Below are positions 43,066-53,133 of a stretch of 64,000 nucleotides of DNA, piece by piece. Within the stretch, counting starts at the first letter, position 1; each line of letters begins with the position of its first letter. A program made the translations under genes and the position numbers. This DNA comes from Kumtagia sp963839725. Its GTDB lineage: Bacteria; Pseudomonadota; Alphaproteobacteria; Rhizobiales; Rhizobiaceae. The notes below the pieces were generated by a model. That model searched no databases, was not told the origin of the DNA, and saw only the letters and a list, made by a program, of their open reading frames with translations. Location of the stretch: positions 55,747-119,746 of the forward strand of contig CAWIWT010000019.1 of NCBI GenBank assembly GCA_963839725.1, written 5' to 3'.

Positions 43066-43646
43066 GGCAGGGTACCGATATCGGGATGAATTTCGGCAGC
43101 CATAAGGCCTTTGTCGCCACGACCGAAACGCACAAGCACCACCTGGCCGGGCCGCAGCTCGGTCAAGCCGTATCGGCGCAACGTTTCCATATGCACGAAA
43201 ATATCTTCCGTGCCCTCGCCGCGCGTCAGGAAGCCGAACCCCTTGGTCCGGTTGAACCATTTTACCAGCGCGCGCTCCAGCCCGCTTTCGGCCGTCACGG
43301 TAACATGCGTGCGCTGTTCCGGCATCTCAGCCGGATGCACAGCTGTCGAATTGTCCATGGATACAACGCGGAATGTCTGCATGCCGCGCTCACCGCGCCT
43401 GGCAAGGCAAACAACGCGTGCACCTTCATGAGCGGTCTGGAAGCCGTCGCGACGCAAGCAGGTGACGTGAAGCAGAACATCACCGGCGCCGTCGTCTGGA
43501 GCGATGAAGCCATAGCCCTTGGCCACATCAAACCACTTGATCACACCAGAAACCTCGACAACACCGGCAACATCCCCGATATCGTCATGATCCAGTGCGT
43601 CGCGATCCCCCAAGCTCCGCCCCGCAGTAGAGGCCTTGTCCCCCAT
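43053..43646 (-). CDS. Double cold-shock-domain protein
   Basis: A 197-residue protein with two cold-shock domains. The first, at about 35-98, has SGVIKWFDVAKGYGFIAPDDG and DVLLHVTCL, with RNP1 (KGYGFI) intact and RNP2 altered. The second, at about 125-190, has ALVKWFNRTKGFGFLTRGEG and DIFVHMETL, with both RNP motifs. Such tandem CSD proteins bind single-stranded RNA or DNA and are typical of alphaproteobacteria. Start at MGDKAST (43646). It precedes DUF192 on the same strand. Confidence 0.92.
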   Translation of the reverse strand: MGDKASTAGRSLGDRDALDHDDIGDVAGVVEVSGVIKWFDVAKGYGFIAPDDGAGDVLLHVTCLRRDGFQTAHEGARVVCLARRGERGMQTFRVVSMDNSTAVHPAEMPEQRTHVTVTAESGLERALVKWFNRTKGFGFLTRGEGTEDIFVHMETLRRYGLTELRPGQVVLVRFGRGDKGLMAAEIHPDIGTLPSSH

Positions 43647-43875
43647 TGAACGCACCCTTTGTTACGAAGCACTCGTGATTCTGTGTACTAGGATAGCATC
43701 GCGTCGTCGGAACAACGCAAGGGCTTACGTGCGTTTTTCACTGGGCTTGGCGCTTGTTCCTTGCCGGGGATCACTTAGAAGCAACACCCGACTCAAAGTC
43801 GCGATTGCGATGGATGCCCCACTTGCCTAATTTGGCGCCAGTTTGAACAGTTTCCCGACAAGACGGAGTAGAAGA

Positions 43876-44316
43876 ATGCGCTATCTGCACACCATGGTCC
43901 GCGTCACTGACGTCGATGCCTCGCTCGACTTCTATTGCAAGAAACTCGGGCTCGAGGAAATCCGCCGCCACGAAAACGTAAAGGGCCGCTTCACGTTGAT
44001 CTTCCTCGCCGCTCCCGCCGACAAGCAAACGTCGGTCGCCAAGCGCGCGCCGGAACTTGAACTGACATTCAACTGGGATCCCGAGGTCTACACGGGCGGC
44101 CGCAATTTCGGCCACCTCGCCTACAAGGTCGAGAACATCTACGAGACCTGCCAGCGGCTCATGGACATGGGCGTGACGATCAATCGTCCGCCGCGCGACG
44201 GCAACATGGCGTTCGTCAAGTCTCCCGACAACGTCTCCATCGAGCTTCTGCAGGAAGGCGAACCGCTTGCGCCGCAAGAGCCATGGCTGTCGATGCCGAA
44301 CACGGGCAGCTGGTAG
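43876..44316 (+). CDS. gloA: Lactoylglutathione lyase (glyoxalase I)
   Basis: Converts the hemithioacetal of methylglyoxal and glutathione to S-lactoylglutathione. The 146-residue VOC-fold protein starts RYLHTMVRVTDVDASLDFYC with the first metal-binding His, then LELTFNWDPEVY, GRNFGHLAYKVENIYETC with the second His, and KSPDNVSIELLQ with the metal-binding Glu. This ligand set and length fit GloA of the nickel-dependent type. Start at 43876; the frame before it is not conserved. Confidence 0.9.
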   Translation: MRYLHTMVRVTDVDASLDFYCKKLGLEEIRRHENVKGRFTLIFLAAPADKQTSVAKRAPELELTFNWDPEVYTGGRNFGHLAYKVENIYETCQRLMDMGVTINRPPRDGNMAFVKSPDNVSIELLQEGEPLAPQEPWLSMPNTGSW

Positions 44317-44398
44317 GGCGGTTGCGCGGGCATCAACCACAAATGTTGCGCCCGCCTGCCCATGCGCCTAGACAAATGTGACTGAGGGGGGAGCCGCG

Positions 44399-45927
<1,529 letters not shown>

Positions 45928-45931
<4 letters not shown>

Positions 45932-46908
45932 TCCCTATGCAGAAAATCATCCTCGGCATAGGCGGCGCGCATATCGACCGGCGCGGGCAAATCGCCGTCG
46001 ATTTTGTCCCGGGCGCCTCCAATCCGGGCACAATGCGCGAGGACGTCGGCGGCGGCACCTTCAACGCGCTGCGCAACGCCGTTCAGCGCGGCATTGCCGG
46101 CTGGATAATGTCGGTGCGCGGCGGCGATACGACTGGCGAGACGGTGGCGCGGGCGATTGCCGACGCGGGTATCAGCGACCTGTCCGTAACCTTCCTTGAC
46201 CGCCGCACTCCGAGTTACACGGCGCTGCTTGACCGCCGCGGCGAGGTGATCGCAGCCCTTGCCGATATGGGGCTGTATGACATCGCTTTCGCCAAGCAGC
46301 TTCGCCGCGCGGCCGCGCGCGATGCCGCATCGAAGGCGGACGCGATCTTCTGCGACGCCAACCTGTCGATCGAAGCGCTCCTGCGCATCCCGAAGCTGGC
46401 TGGTGGCAAGCCTGTGTTCGCCATCGCCGTCTCACCGGCCAAGGCCGTTCGCCTCGCTCCGATCCTGCCGGATCTTGCATGCCTATTCCTCAATACCCGA
46501 GAGGCCGGCGCGTTGACCGGGCTCGGCATCGAAGCAACCACGGTGGACATGGCGCGTGCACTACGCAAGCTGGACGTGAAGCGCGCGGTGCTGTCGAGTG
46601 GCGGCAACCCCGTGCTGGCTTTTGACGAGCAAGGCACCTTCACCATCGCGCCCCCCGCACCCCGGCATATCGCCGATGTCACCGGCGCGGGTGACGCGCT
46701 TGTCGGCGCGGCGGCTGCGGCAATGCTGCGCGGCACGGCGTTCCGCGAGGCCGTGCGCGAGGGCCTCGCCGCCGCACTGCTTGCACTGGAAAGCCCGGAC
46801 GCCGTGGCTGCATTCAACGGCCAAGCCTTCGAAGCCGCGCTGGCTCTTGTGCCAGCGCCGCAGACATTGCAAGAGGCGGACTTCGAAGGAGCACCTCATG
46901 TCGCCTAA
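45928..46908 (+). CDS. psuK: Pseudouridine kinase (PfkB family)
   Basis: A 326-residue PfkB-family sugar kinase. MREDVGGGTFNALRNAV is the substrate-side glycine motif and DVTGAGDALVGAAAAAML the C-terminal signature with the catalytic Asp. The family alone does not fix the substrate; the directly following pseudouridine-5'-phosphate glycosidase makes pseudouridine the likely one. It would phosphorylate pseudouridine before PsuG splits it to uracil and ribose-5-phosphate. The GTG at 45928 overlaps the pccB stop (GTGA); an ATG three codons later is an alternative. It overlaps psuG by 11 bases. Confidence 0.88.
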
Positions 46909-47815
46909 CTCGGCAACGGCCCATCTCGACATGTTCGAGCCCGTCGCACAGGCGCTGGCTGCCGGCCGGCCCGTGGTGGCGCTGGAAAGCACCATCATCA
47001 CCCACGGCATGCCTTATCCCGACAACAGCCGCATGGCCGGCAATGTTGAGCGCATCATTGCCGACGAGGGCGCGACGCCCGCTACCATCGCGGTGGTCAA
47101 TGGCCGCATCAAGATCGGCCTGTCGCCCGCCGAGCGCGAGGCACTGGCGCAGACGCAAGGGGCGATGAAGCTGTCGCGCGCCGACCTCGGCTTTGCCGTT
47201 GCTCAGGGCCGTACCGGAGGCACCACTGTCGCCGCCACGATGATCGCAGCGAAGATGGCCGGCATTTCGGTTTTCGCCACCGGCGGCATCGGCGGCGTCC
47301 ACAAGGGCGCGGAGACCAGCTTCGATGTCTCCGCCGATCTGGACGAGCTGTCGCGAACGCCGGTCATCGTTGTTTCGGCAGGCGCCAAGGCCATCCTGGA
47401 CATCGAAAAGACGCTCGAGGTGCTGGAGACGCTCGGTGTACCGGTTGTCGCCTTCGGCTCGGACATCATGCCGGCCTTCTGGTCGCGCACCTCGCCCTAC
47501 CCGGCGCCGTTGCGCCTCGACGCGCCGGAAGCCATTGCCGGATTCTTCAAGACACGTCGCGCGCTCGGGCTGGAAGGCGGTATGCTGATCGCCAACCCGG
47601 TTCCGGAGGCCGATGAGATTCCGGCCGCCGAAATGGCCGGCACGATCGCCGCCGCCCAAAAGGCCGCGATCGATGCTGAGGTCTCCGGCAAGCGAGTGAC
47701 GCCATTCCTGCTTCAGACGATCCTAGAACTGACAGGCGGCGCCAGCCTGAAGACCAATATCGCGCTGGTCGAGAACAATGCGCGGCTAGCCGCTCGGATC
47801 GCAAATGCCCTTTAG
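46898..47815 (+). CDS. psuG: Pseudouridine-5'-phosphate glycosidase
   Basis: Splits pseudouridine 5'-phosphate to uracil and ribose 5-phosphate, reversing a C-C glycosidic bond. The 305-residue protein has the family's VALESTIITHGMPYPDN with the catalytic Glu, GRTGGTTVAATMIAA, FATGGIGGVHKGAETSFDVS, VVSAGAKAILDIEKTLE with the lysine that forms the covalent adduct, and GVPVVAFGSDIMPAFWSR. Start ATG at 46898 with GAAGGAGC, inside the end of psuK. With psuK it forms a complete salvage pathway for pseudouridine from RNA breakdown. Confidence 0.95.
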   Translation: MSPNSATAHLDMFEPVAQALAAGRPVVALESTIITHGMPYPDNSRMAGNVERIIADEGATPATIAVVNGRIKIGLSPAEREALAQTQGAMKLSRADLGFAVAQGRTGGTTVAATMIAAKMAGISVFATGGIGGVHKGAETSFDVSADLDELSRTPVIVVSAGAKAILDIEKTLEVLETLGVPVVAFGSDIMPAFWSRTSPYPAPLRLDAPEAIAGFFKTRRALGLEGGMLIANPVPEADEIPAAEMAGTIAAAQKAAIDAEVSGKRVTPFLLQTILELTGGASLKTNIALVENNARLAARIANAL

Positions 47816-47818
47816 AGG

Positions 47819-48142
47819 CTACTTGCCTAACCGCTTACCCGCCTCATAGGATTTTCGCGCCCAGACGGCCATGTCGTCGGGGTCGTCCATCGCGCCATCC
47901 GGCACAGTCCAATACGGCATTGCAACCTGCTTGCTATGCTTGGAGCCGGTATAGGTCCACTGCGTGCAGCCGGCATTCTCGAACTCCGGCGCGAGCATCA
48001 CATCCGCCTTCAGCATAATCTCGCCGCGCAGTTCGATGGCGACGATCACACCCTCATGATAGATGCCTTTGCCACCGAACAGCTTTCGGATTGAAACAGG
48101 GCCGAGGCCTGAAAACAGGTCGGAAATGGCGTCGTTGTCCAT
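47819..48142 (-). CDS. TfoX N-terminal-domain protein
   Basis: A 107-residue protein with only the TfoX/Sxy N-terminal domain: ISDLFSGLGPVSIRKLFGGKGIYHEG, IMLKADVMLAPEFENAGC, VAMPYWTVPD and the closing AVWARKSYEAGKRL. In gamma-proteobacteria the two-domain protein promotes competence gene expression; short N-terminal-only forms are common in alphaproteobacteria and have no proven role. It is convergent with psuG (stop codons three bases apart) and precedes nothing on its strand. Confidence 0.88.
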   Translation of the reverse strand: MDNDAISDLFSGLGPVSIRKLFGGKGIYHEGVIVAIELRGEIMLKADVMLAPEFENAGCTQWTYTGSKHSKQVAMPYWTVPDGAMDDPDDMAVWARKSYEAGKRLGK

Positions 48143-48168
48143 GTATGCACCGGCAAAGGTTCAGAAAG

Positions 48169-48996
48169 CTATTTGCAGGCCTGCTGCGGCTGCTTGTCGA
48201 ATACCGACAGGTTGACGAGCTTGCCGGACATCGAGAAATCGCCATAGTCCATGACAAGGTCGCGCGTCAGCCCGTTCTCGTGCAGCTTGAAGGCTATCCG
48301 GTATTCCGGCACTTCCTCGCCGCCATCGCCCTTGTCGTTGAAATAGGCGATTTCGACCGGCCAATACTGGTCATTTGCCAGCTTGTCGAGCACCGGAAAC
48401 TCCGGATCAGTGTCCTTGGTCGCGGTCTTCTTGCCGACGACGACGGTCGTGGTCATCACCTTGTCACCATTGTCCGAGCCGTCGAACAGGTTCGTCTCGT
48501 AGAAATTCTGGCCGGTATTGGCCTTGTTGATCAATTCGACAAGGTGCTGCGTCGGAAACTGCGTCTTGCGCAATTCGAGCGTATTCTTCTCCGGCTTGTC
48601 GATCTCGACCCTCAGCCCGTTCGGTTCGCGTTGCGCCATGCCCTTCAGTTCGCGCTCCAGCGCAAGGTCGGTGAATGATTTTGTCACAAACGAGAATGTC
48701 TTGCCCCCGCCATCTTCGAAAGTCGTGGTCTGCTGGTCGGTTAGCCGCGAATTGCCATCTGTGTCGATGCGCGTCACGAAACGAAAGTTGACCGTATACC
48801 CCTCGCAGGGCGATCCATTGAACTCATAGACCATGCGGCCGTGCAGCCCAGTGATTCCCGAGCGGTCGGACGCCTTGTCGAGCGACAGGTCATAGACGGC
48901 GCGGTGCGCAATCAGTGGCGCAGCGGCATAGGCAGGAAATGCGACAATCGCGGAAGTTCCGAGGAAGGCTGCGGCCAGAAAGCGCGATGGGCGCAT
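48169..48996 (-). CDS. eipB: EipB-family cell-envelope integrity protein (DUF1849)
   Basis: A 275-residue periplasmic protein. Residues 4-25 are a signal peptide (RFLAAAFLGTSAIVAFPAYA). The mature part begins APLIAHRAVYDLSL and has GITGLHGRMVYEFNGSPCEGYTVNFRF and the C-terminal QQACK. In Brucella EipB, a beta-spiral protein, the equivalents of these two cysteines form a disulfide that stabilises the protein, and loss of eipB impairs envelope integrity. Both cysteines are present here. Start at MRPSRFL (48996, GGAGAC site). It is downstream of nothing on its strand and divergent from the RidA gene. Confidence 0.9.
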   Translation of the reverse strand: MRPSRFLAAAFLGTSAIVAFPAYAAAPLIAHRAVYDLSLDKASDRSGITGLHGRMVYEFNGSPCEGYTVNFRFVTRIDTDGNSRLTDQQTTTFEDGGGKTFSFVTKSFTDLALERELKGMAQREPNGLRVEIDKPEKNTLELRKTQFPTQHLVELINKANTGQNFYETNLFDGSDNGDKVMTTTVVVGKKTATKDTDPEFPVLDKLANDQYWPVEIAYFNDKGDGGEEVPEYRIAFKLHENGLTRDLVMDYGDFSMSGKLVNLSVFDKQPQQACK

Positions 48997-49141
48997 ATAC
49001 GTCTCCAATCGGTGTCGAAAAACCGCCATTCATAGGCGTATCTTTCAAAAAAGTCGTGGCGGAAGCTAGGCAAAAAATTGCAGAACCGCCGGAAGATCTG
49101 ACCACCGTCAAGAGTCAGTCAGCTAGAGATAAGGAAACACA

Positions 49142-49606
49142 ATGAACGACACAATCGAAAAGCGGCTTGAGGGGCTTGGTATCACGCTGCCGGTGGCTGC
49201 GGCACCTGCCGCCAACTACCTGCCCTTTGCCCGTAGCGGCAATCTTCTGTTCACCGCCGGTCAATTGCCGCTCAAGGACGGCAAGCTATTGGCGACCGGC
49301 CTGCTCGGCCGCGATGTCGATACGGCAACCGGCAAGGAGGCGGCCAAATACTGCGCCGTCAATATTCTGGCGCAGGCGCGCGCAGCACTCGGCTCGCTCG
49401 AAAGAATCGGCCGCATCGTCAAGATCACGGTGTTTGTCGCCTCCACACCCGACTTCACAGAACAGCATCTGGTCGCAAACGGCGCCTCCGACTTTATCGC
49501 CGCCGTACTTGGCGACGCGGGCAAGCATGCGCGCTCTGCGGTCGGCACAGCGTCGCTGCCGCTCAATGCGCCGGTCGAAATCGAAGCAGTCATTGAGGTC
49601 GCATAA
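49142..49606 (+). CDS. RidA-family protein
   Basis: A 154-residue protein of the RidA/YjgF/UK114 superfamily, the longer subgroup that lacks some RidA residues. It shows LLFTAGQLPLKDGKLL, AKYCAVNILAQARAALGSLE, RIVKITVFVASTPDFTEQHL, VANGASDFIAAVLGD and RSAVGTASLPLNAPVEIEAVIE. RidA proper hydrolyses reactive enamines and imines; for this subgroup the activity is not known. The catalytic Arg of RidA (R105 in the E. coli family) is probably the one in KHARSAVG. It lies two bases from the GDPD gene and is likely co-transcribed. Confidence 0.85.
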   Translation: MNDTIEKRLEGLGITLPVAAAPAANYLPFARSGNLLFTAGQLPLKDGKLLATGLLGRDVDTATGKEAAKYCAVNILAQARAALGSLERIGRIVKITVFVASTPDFTEQHLVANGASDFIAAVLGDAGKHARSAVGTASLPLNAPVEIEAVIEVA

Positions 49607-49608
49607 TA

Positions 49609-50337
49609 ATGCCCAAGCTTTCCTGGCTGACAAAGCGCCCGATCGCGCATCGCGGCTACCACGACATGAACAAGAAGGTCTGGGAAAACACCCTCTCGGC
49701 CTTTAGCCGCGCCGTCGAACACGACTTTGCGATCGAGTGCGACGTCCGCCTGACCGCCGATAATCAAGTTGTCGTCTTTCATGACAACGACCTTCGCCGC
49801 GTGGCCGGCCAGGAAGGCTTCATCTGGCAGAAGACCGCCGCCGAAATGGGCGCACTGAGCATCGGTGGCACCAATGACCACGCGCCGACGTTGCAGGAAC
49901 TGCTTGATCTGGTGAAAGGCCACGTGCCGCTTGTGATCGAACTGAAGGGAATTCCCGGTCACGATGCCGGGCTGGTCGAGGCGGTCGCCAATATCCTCGC
50001 GAATTATCGAGGCAAGGTCGCCATCATGTCGTTCGACCATTGGCTGATCCGCGATTTCGCCCGGCTTATGCCGGACATTCCGCGCGGCCTCACGGCGTGG
50101 GGTTCGCAGACGCAGGAACTCGAGCAGCATTTTTCCATGCTTGCGAACAACATCGATTTCGTCTCCTACGCCGTCGACCACCTGCCGAACCCATTCATCA
50201 CCTTCGTGCGCGAGCGACTGCGCATGCCAGTGATCAGCTGGACGGTGCGTGACGACATCATGGTCGAGATAACTTTCACGCATGCCGACCAGATGACCTT
50301 CGAGGGCTTCGAGCCGCAAAAGGTGGCTGCCGCGTGA
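49609..50337 (+). CDS. Glycerophosphodiester phosphodiesterase
   Basis: A 242-residue GDPD-family phosphodiesterase. The TIM-barrel motifs are RPIAHRGYHD and ENTLSAFSRAVEHDFAIECDVRLTADNQVVVFHDNDLRRV, with the catalytic His pair and metal-binding Glu/Asp, then VIELKG and later SWTVRDDIMVE. It would release glycerol-3-phosphate from glycerophosphodiesters such as those from phospholipid turnover. No signal peptide, so it is cytoplasmic. It overlaps the next gene by GTGA. In this genome it heads a group with FemAB-like and MBOAT genes, which suggests a link to envelope lipids. Confidence 0.92.
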   Translation: MPKLSWLTKRPIAHRGYHDMNKKVWENTLSAFSRAVEHDFAIECDVRLTADNQVVVFHDNDLRRVAGQEGFIWQKTAAEMGALSIGGTNDHAPTLQELLDLVKGHVPLVIELKGIPGHDAGLVEAVANILANYRGKVAIMSFDHWLIRDFARLMPDIPRGLTAWGSQTQELEQHFSMLANNIDFVSYAVDHLPNPFITFVRERLRMPVISWTVRDDIMVEITFTHADQMTFEGFEPQKVAAA

Positions 50338-51596
50338 AATGGCCCTTGCCGCGACGCTTTCGCAGTGCACATATCAGTGAAATGATGCAGCGCAGCGAAA
50401 GCGGCACGGTGGGGTCTCACACGGGACAGTCGATCCGCATTGTCGGATCGATGGCGGACTTTTCCCGGTCCGAATGGGAATCGCTTCGCGCGACCTCGCG
50501 CAAAATTTCGGCGAGTGACTACAACCCCTTCCTTTCATACGATTTTCTGCTTTCGTTGGAAGAATCCGGCTGCGCAACGTCTCGCACCGGCTGGCAGGCC
50601 AATCATTTGCGGCTGGAGGACGGCACGGGCGCGCTGCTGGGCGCCATTCCCGGTTATCTGAAGTCTCACAGCCAGGGCGAGTACGTCTTCGACCATGGGT
50701 GGGCCGACGCATTCGAGCGCGCCGGCGGGCAGTATTACCCGAAACTGCAAGCCTCCGTGCCGTTCACGCCAGCCACCGGCGCTCGCCTCCTCACCCGCCG
50801 CGACCTAGACGCCGCTGCCACGCGCAAGACGCTGGCGGTGGGTTTGAGGGCGGTGACGGATCGTCTGGGCATATCGTCGGCGCATGTGACCTTCGCGAAT
50901 GAAGCCGACGTCGACGCTTTGGCCGACGCCGGCTTCCTGCATCGAACAGACCAGCAATTCCATTTCTTCAATGAGGCCTATTCGACCTACGACGACTTCC
51001 TCGCCACTCTCGTGTCGCGCAAGCGCAAGGCACTGAAGCGGGAGCGCCGCGAGGCGCTGTCGGCGGGCATATCCATCGAGTGGCTTACCGGCGGCGAACT
51101 GACCGAAAAAGCCTGGGACGACTTTTTCGCGTTCTACATGGACACGGGCGGTCGCAAATGGGGTCGGCCCTACCTCAACCGAAAGTTCTTTTCGCTGATC
51201 GGCGAGCGAATGCGCTGCGACATCCTGCTGGTGATGGCACGGCGCAGCGGCTGCTACATCGCCGGCGCCATCAACTTCATCGGTTCCGACACACTATTTG
51301 GCCGCAACTGGGGTTGCATCGAGGACCACCCCTTTCTGCATTTCGAGGTCTGCTACCATCAGGCAATCGATTTTGCGATCGCCAAGGGACTGCGTGTGGT
51401 CGAGGCCGGTGCGCAGGGCGAGCACAAGCTGGCGCGCGGCTACCGCCCCGTCACCACGCATTCGGCGCACTACATCGCCCATTCGGGCCTGCGCCGTGCC
51501 GTCGCGGATTATCTTGAACGTGAACGCCGCGAGGTCGCCGAAATCGGTGCATTTCTTGAAGTGCGAGGCCCATTCCGCAAGGAAATCGAAGGGTAG
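50334..51596 (+). CDS. FemAB-like/GNAT-fold protein (DUF482-type)
   Basis: A 420-residue protein of the family annotated as peptidogalycan-biosynthesis/FemAB-like (PF04339). It shows ASDYNPFLSYDFLLSLEESG, AIPGYLKSHSQGEYVFDHGWADAFERAGGQYYPKLQASVPF, and MDTGGRKWGRPYLNRKFFSL, INFIGSDTLFGRNWG, EVCYHQAIDFAIAKGLRVVEAGAQGEHKL and ARGYRPVTTHSAHYIAH near the end. Such proteins have a double GNAT-like fold; FemX relatives transfer amino acids from tRNA to lipid-linked peptides, but no activity has been shown for this group. Starts at GTG 50334 overlapping the GDPD stop (translation coupling likely). The MBOAT gene follows 49 bases later. Confidence 0.85.
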   Translation: MKWPLPRRFRSAHISEMMQRSESGTVGSHTGQSIRIVGSMADFSRSEWESLRATSRKISASDYNPFLSYDFLLSLEESGCATSRTGWQANHLRLEDGTGALLGAIPGYLKSHSQGEYVFDHGWADAFERAGGQYYPKLQASVPFTPATGARLLTRRDLDAAATRKTLAVGLRAVTDRLGISSAHVTFANEADVDALADAGFLHRTDQQFHFFNEAYSTYDDFLATLVSRKRKALKRERREALSAGISIEWLTGGELTEKAWDDFFAFYMDTGGRKWGRPYLNRKFFSLIGERMRCDILLVMARRSGCYIAGAINFIGSDTLFGRNWGCIEDHPFLHFEVCYHQAIDFAIAKGLRVVEAGAQGEHKLARGYRPVTTHSAHYIAHSGLRRAVADYLERERREVAEIGAFLEVRGPFRKEIEG

Positions 51597-51645
51597 CGTA
51601 CGTTCCGCGATTGCGATCTGACGGCGGCTTGGATATGTGCGGCCG

Positions 51646-53124
51646 ATGCTCTTCAACTCTTTCCAATTCCTGTTCCTGTTTCTGCCCGTCACATTAATCG
51701 GTGGAGTGTGGTTGCAGGCGTGGAATACCAACGCCTTCATTTGGTGGATGATCGCCACTTCACTGATCTTTTATGGCGCCTGGCAGCTACAAACGCTTTG
51801 GGTGCTTTGCGTCAGTCTGGTCATCAACTATGTCGTGGCGCTGCTGATTGACCGTACGGAAGGGCTCCGGCGCAAGGCGTGGCTGACCGCCGGGCTGGTC
51901 TGGAATCTCGGCCTGCTCGGCTATTTTAAGTACACAAATTTCCTTGGCGATGTGATCACCGAAGTTTCCGGCAAGGATCCAGGTTGGGCTCACGTCCTGT
52001 TACCCGTGGGCATCTCATTCTTCACCTTCCAGAAGATCGCCTTCCTCGTCGATGCATATCGAGGCGAGGTCGCCTCGCGCTCCTTCACGCGTTTCTGTTT
52101 GTTTGTGATGTTCTTTCCGCAACTTATCGCCGGACCGATCGTGCATCATCTGGAGTTCATCCCGCAGCTCGACCGCAAGAACAAAGATATTCTGCGCAAT
52201 GTGGCGATCGGCCTGACAGTGCTGACTATCGGCCTGATCAAGAAGCTCTACATAGCCGACACTGCCGCGATTCCAGCAAGCGCGGTGTTCGATGCGGTCG
52301 CCGTTGGCGCGCAACCCGGATTTGCGGATGCATGGTTTGGCGCGATCGCCTATTCGGTCCAGATCTATTTCGACTTTTCCGCCTACTCCGACATGGCGCT
52401 CGGCTTGGCCCGCCTGTTCGGTCTGGATCTTCCGATCAATTTCGCATCGCCCTACAAGGCAACGTCAATTATCGATTTTTGGAGGCGCTGGCACATTACA
52501 TTGTCCCGCTTCCTGCGCGACTACCTCTACATTCCACTCGGCGGCAATCGCGCTGGTGTAACCCGGCAGCGCGTGAACCTGCTGGTCACGATGGTGCTGG
52601 GTGGTATCTGGCATGGCGCGGGTTTTACTTTCCTGCTCTGGGGCCTCATGCATGGCACCTATCTTCTCATAGCTCACGCGTTTTCGCACAGCCGAGCCGG
52701 CGCCCGCGCCCATAGTTTTCGTGGCTGGCCAATCATTGCCTGGGTACTTACCGTGCTCGCAGTGACCTTCGCCTGGGTACCGTTCCGCGCCGACGGTCTT
52801 ACCGCCACCTTCAGCATCTGGTCGGCAATGGTCGATTTCGGTTCGGCGTTTGACGAGTTGTCGCTCACCGACAACGACCATGGGCTGATAGTATTGATTG
52901 GTCTGTTCATCGCGTTCGCGACGCCGAACGTCTACGAGATGTTCAGCAGTTACCGCGTCGGCCTCTCTACCCCTGGATATCCGGCAACCGATATAGCTAC
53001 CTCGAAGTGGAAATTCGCCCCAATCACGTTCACACCCGCGAAAGGCGCTTTTCTTGGCTTAGCAATCGCTGCCGTTGTTCTCAAGCTCAACGACATCTCC
53101 GCATTTATCTACTTCCAGTTCTGA
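51646..53124 (+). CDS. MBOAT-family O-acyltransferase (AlgI-like)
   Basis: A 492-residue polytopic membrane protein with about ten membrane spans. Family motifs are FFTFQKIAFLVDAYRGEV, FCLFVMFFPQLIAGPIV, FDFSAYSDMALGLARLFGLDLP, SIIDFWRRWHITLSRFLRDYLYIPLGGNR and the catalytic histidine in VLGGIWHGAGFTFLLWGLMHGTYL. AlgI moves acyl groups across the inner membrane for O-acetylation of exported polysaccharides; DltB uses the same fold. The acceptor here is unknown. I prefer ATG 51646 (MLFNSFQF, the usual family start) to a GTG three codons earlier. The SGNH-like gene directly behind is the common partner of such transferases. Confidence 0.93.
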   Translation: MLFNSFQFLFLFLPVTLIGGVWLQAWNTNAFIWWMIATSLIFYGAWQLQTLWVLCVSLVINYVVALLIDRTEGLRRKAWLTAGLVWNLGLLGYFKYTNFLGDVITEVSGKDPGWAHVLLPVGISFFTFQKIAFLVDAYRGEVASRSFTRFCLFVMFFPQLIAGPIVHHLEFIPQLDRKNKDILRNVAIGLTVLTIGLIKKLYIADTAAIPASAVFDAVAVGAQPGFADAWFGAIAYSVQIYFDFSAYSDMALGLARLFGLDLPINFASPYKATSIIDFWRRWHITLSRFLRDYLYIPLGGNRAGVTRQRVNLLVTMVLGGIWHGAGFTFLLWGLMHGTYLLIAHAFSHSRAGARAHSFRGWPIIAWVLTVLAVTFAWVPFRADGLTATFSIWSAMVDFGSAFDELSLTDNDHGLIVLIGLFIAFATPNVYEMFSSYRVGLSTPGYPATDIATSKWKFAPITFTPAKGAFLGLAIAAVVLKLNDISAFIYFQF

Positions 53125-53133
53125 GACAAACGA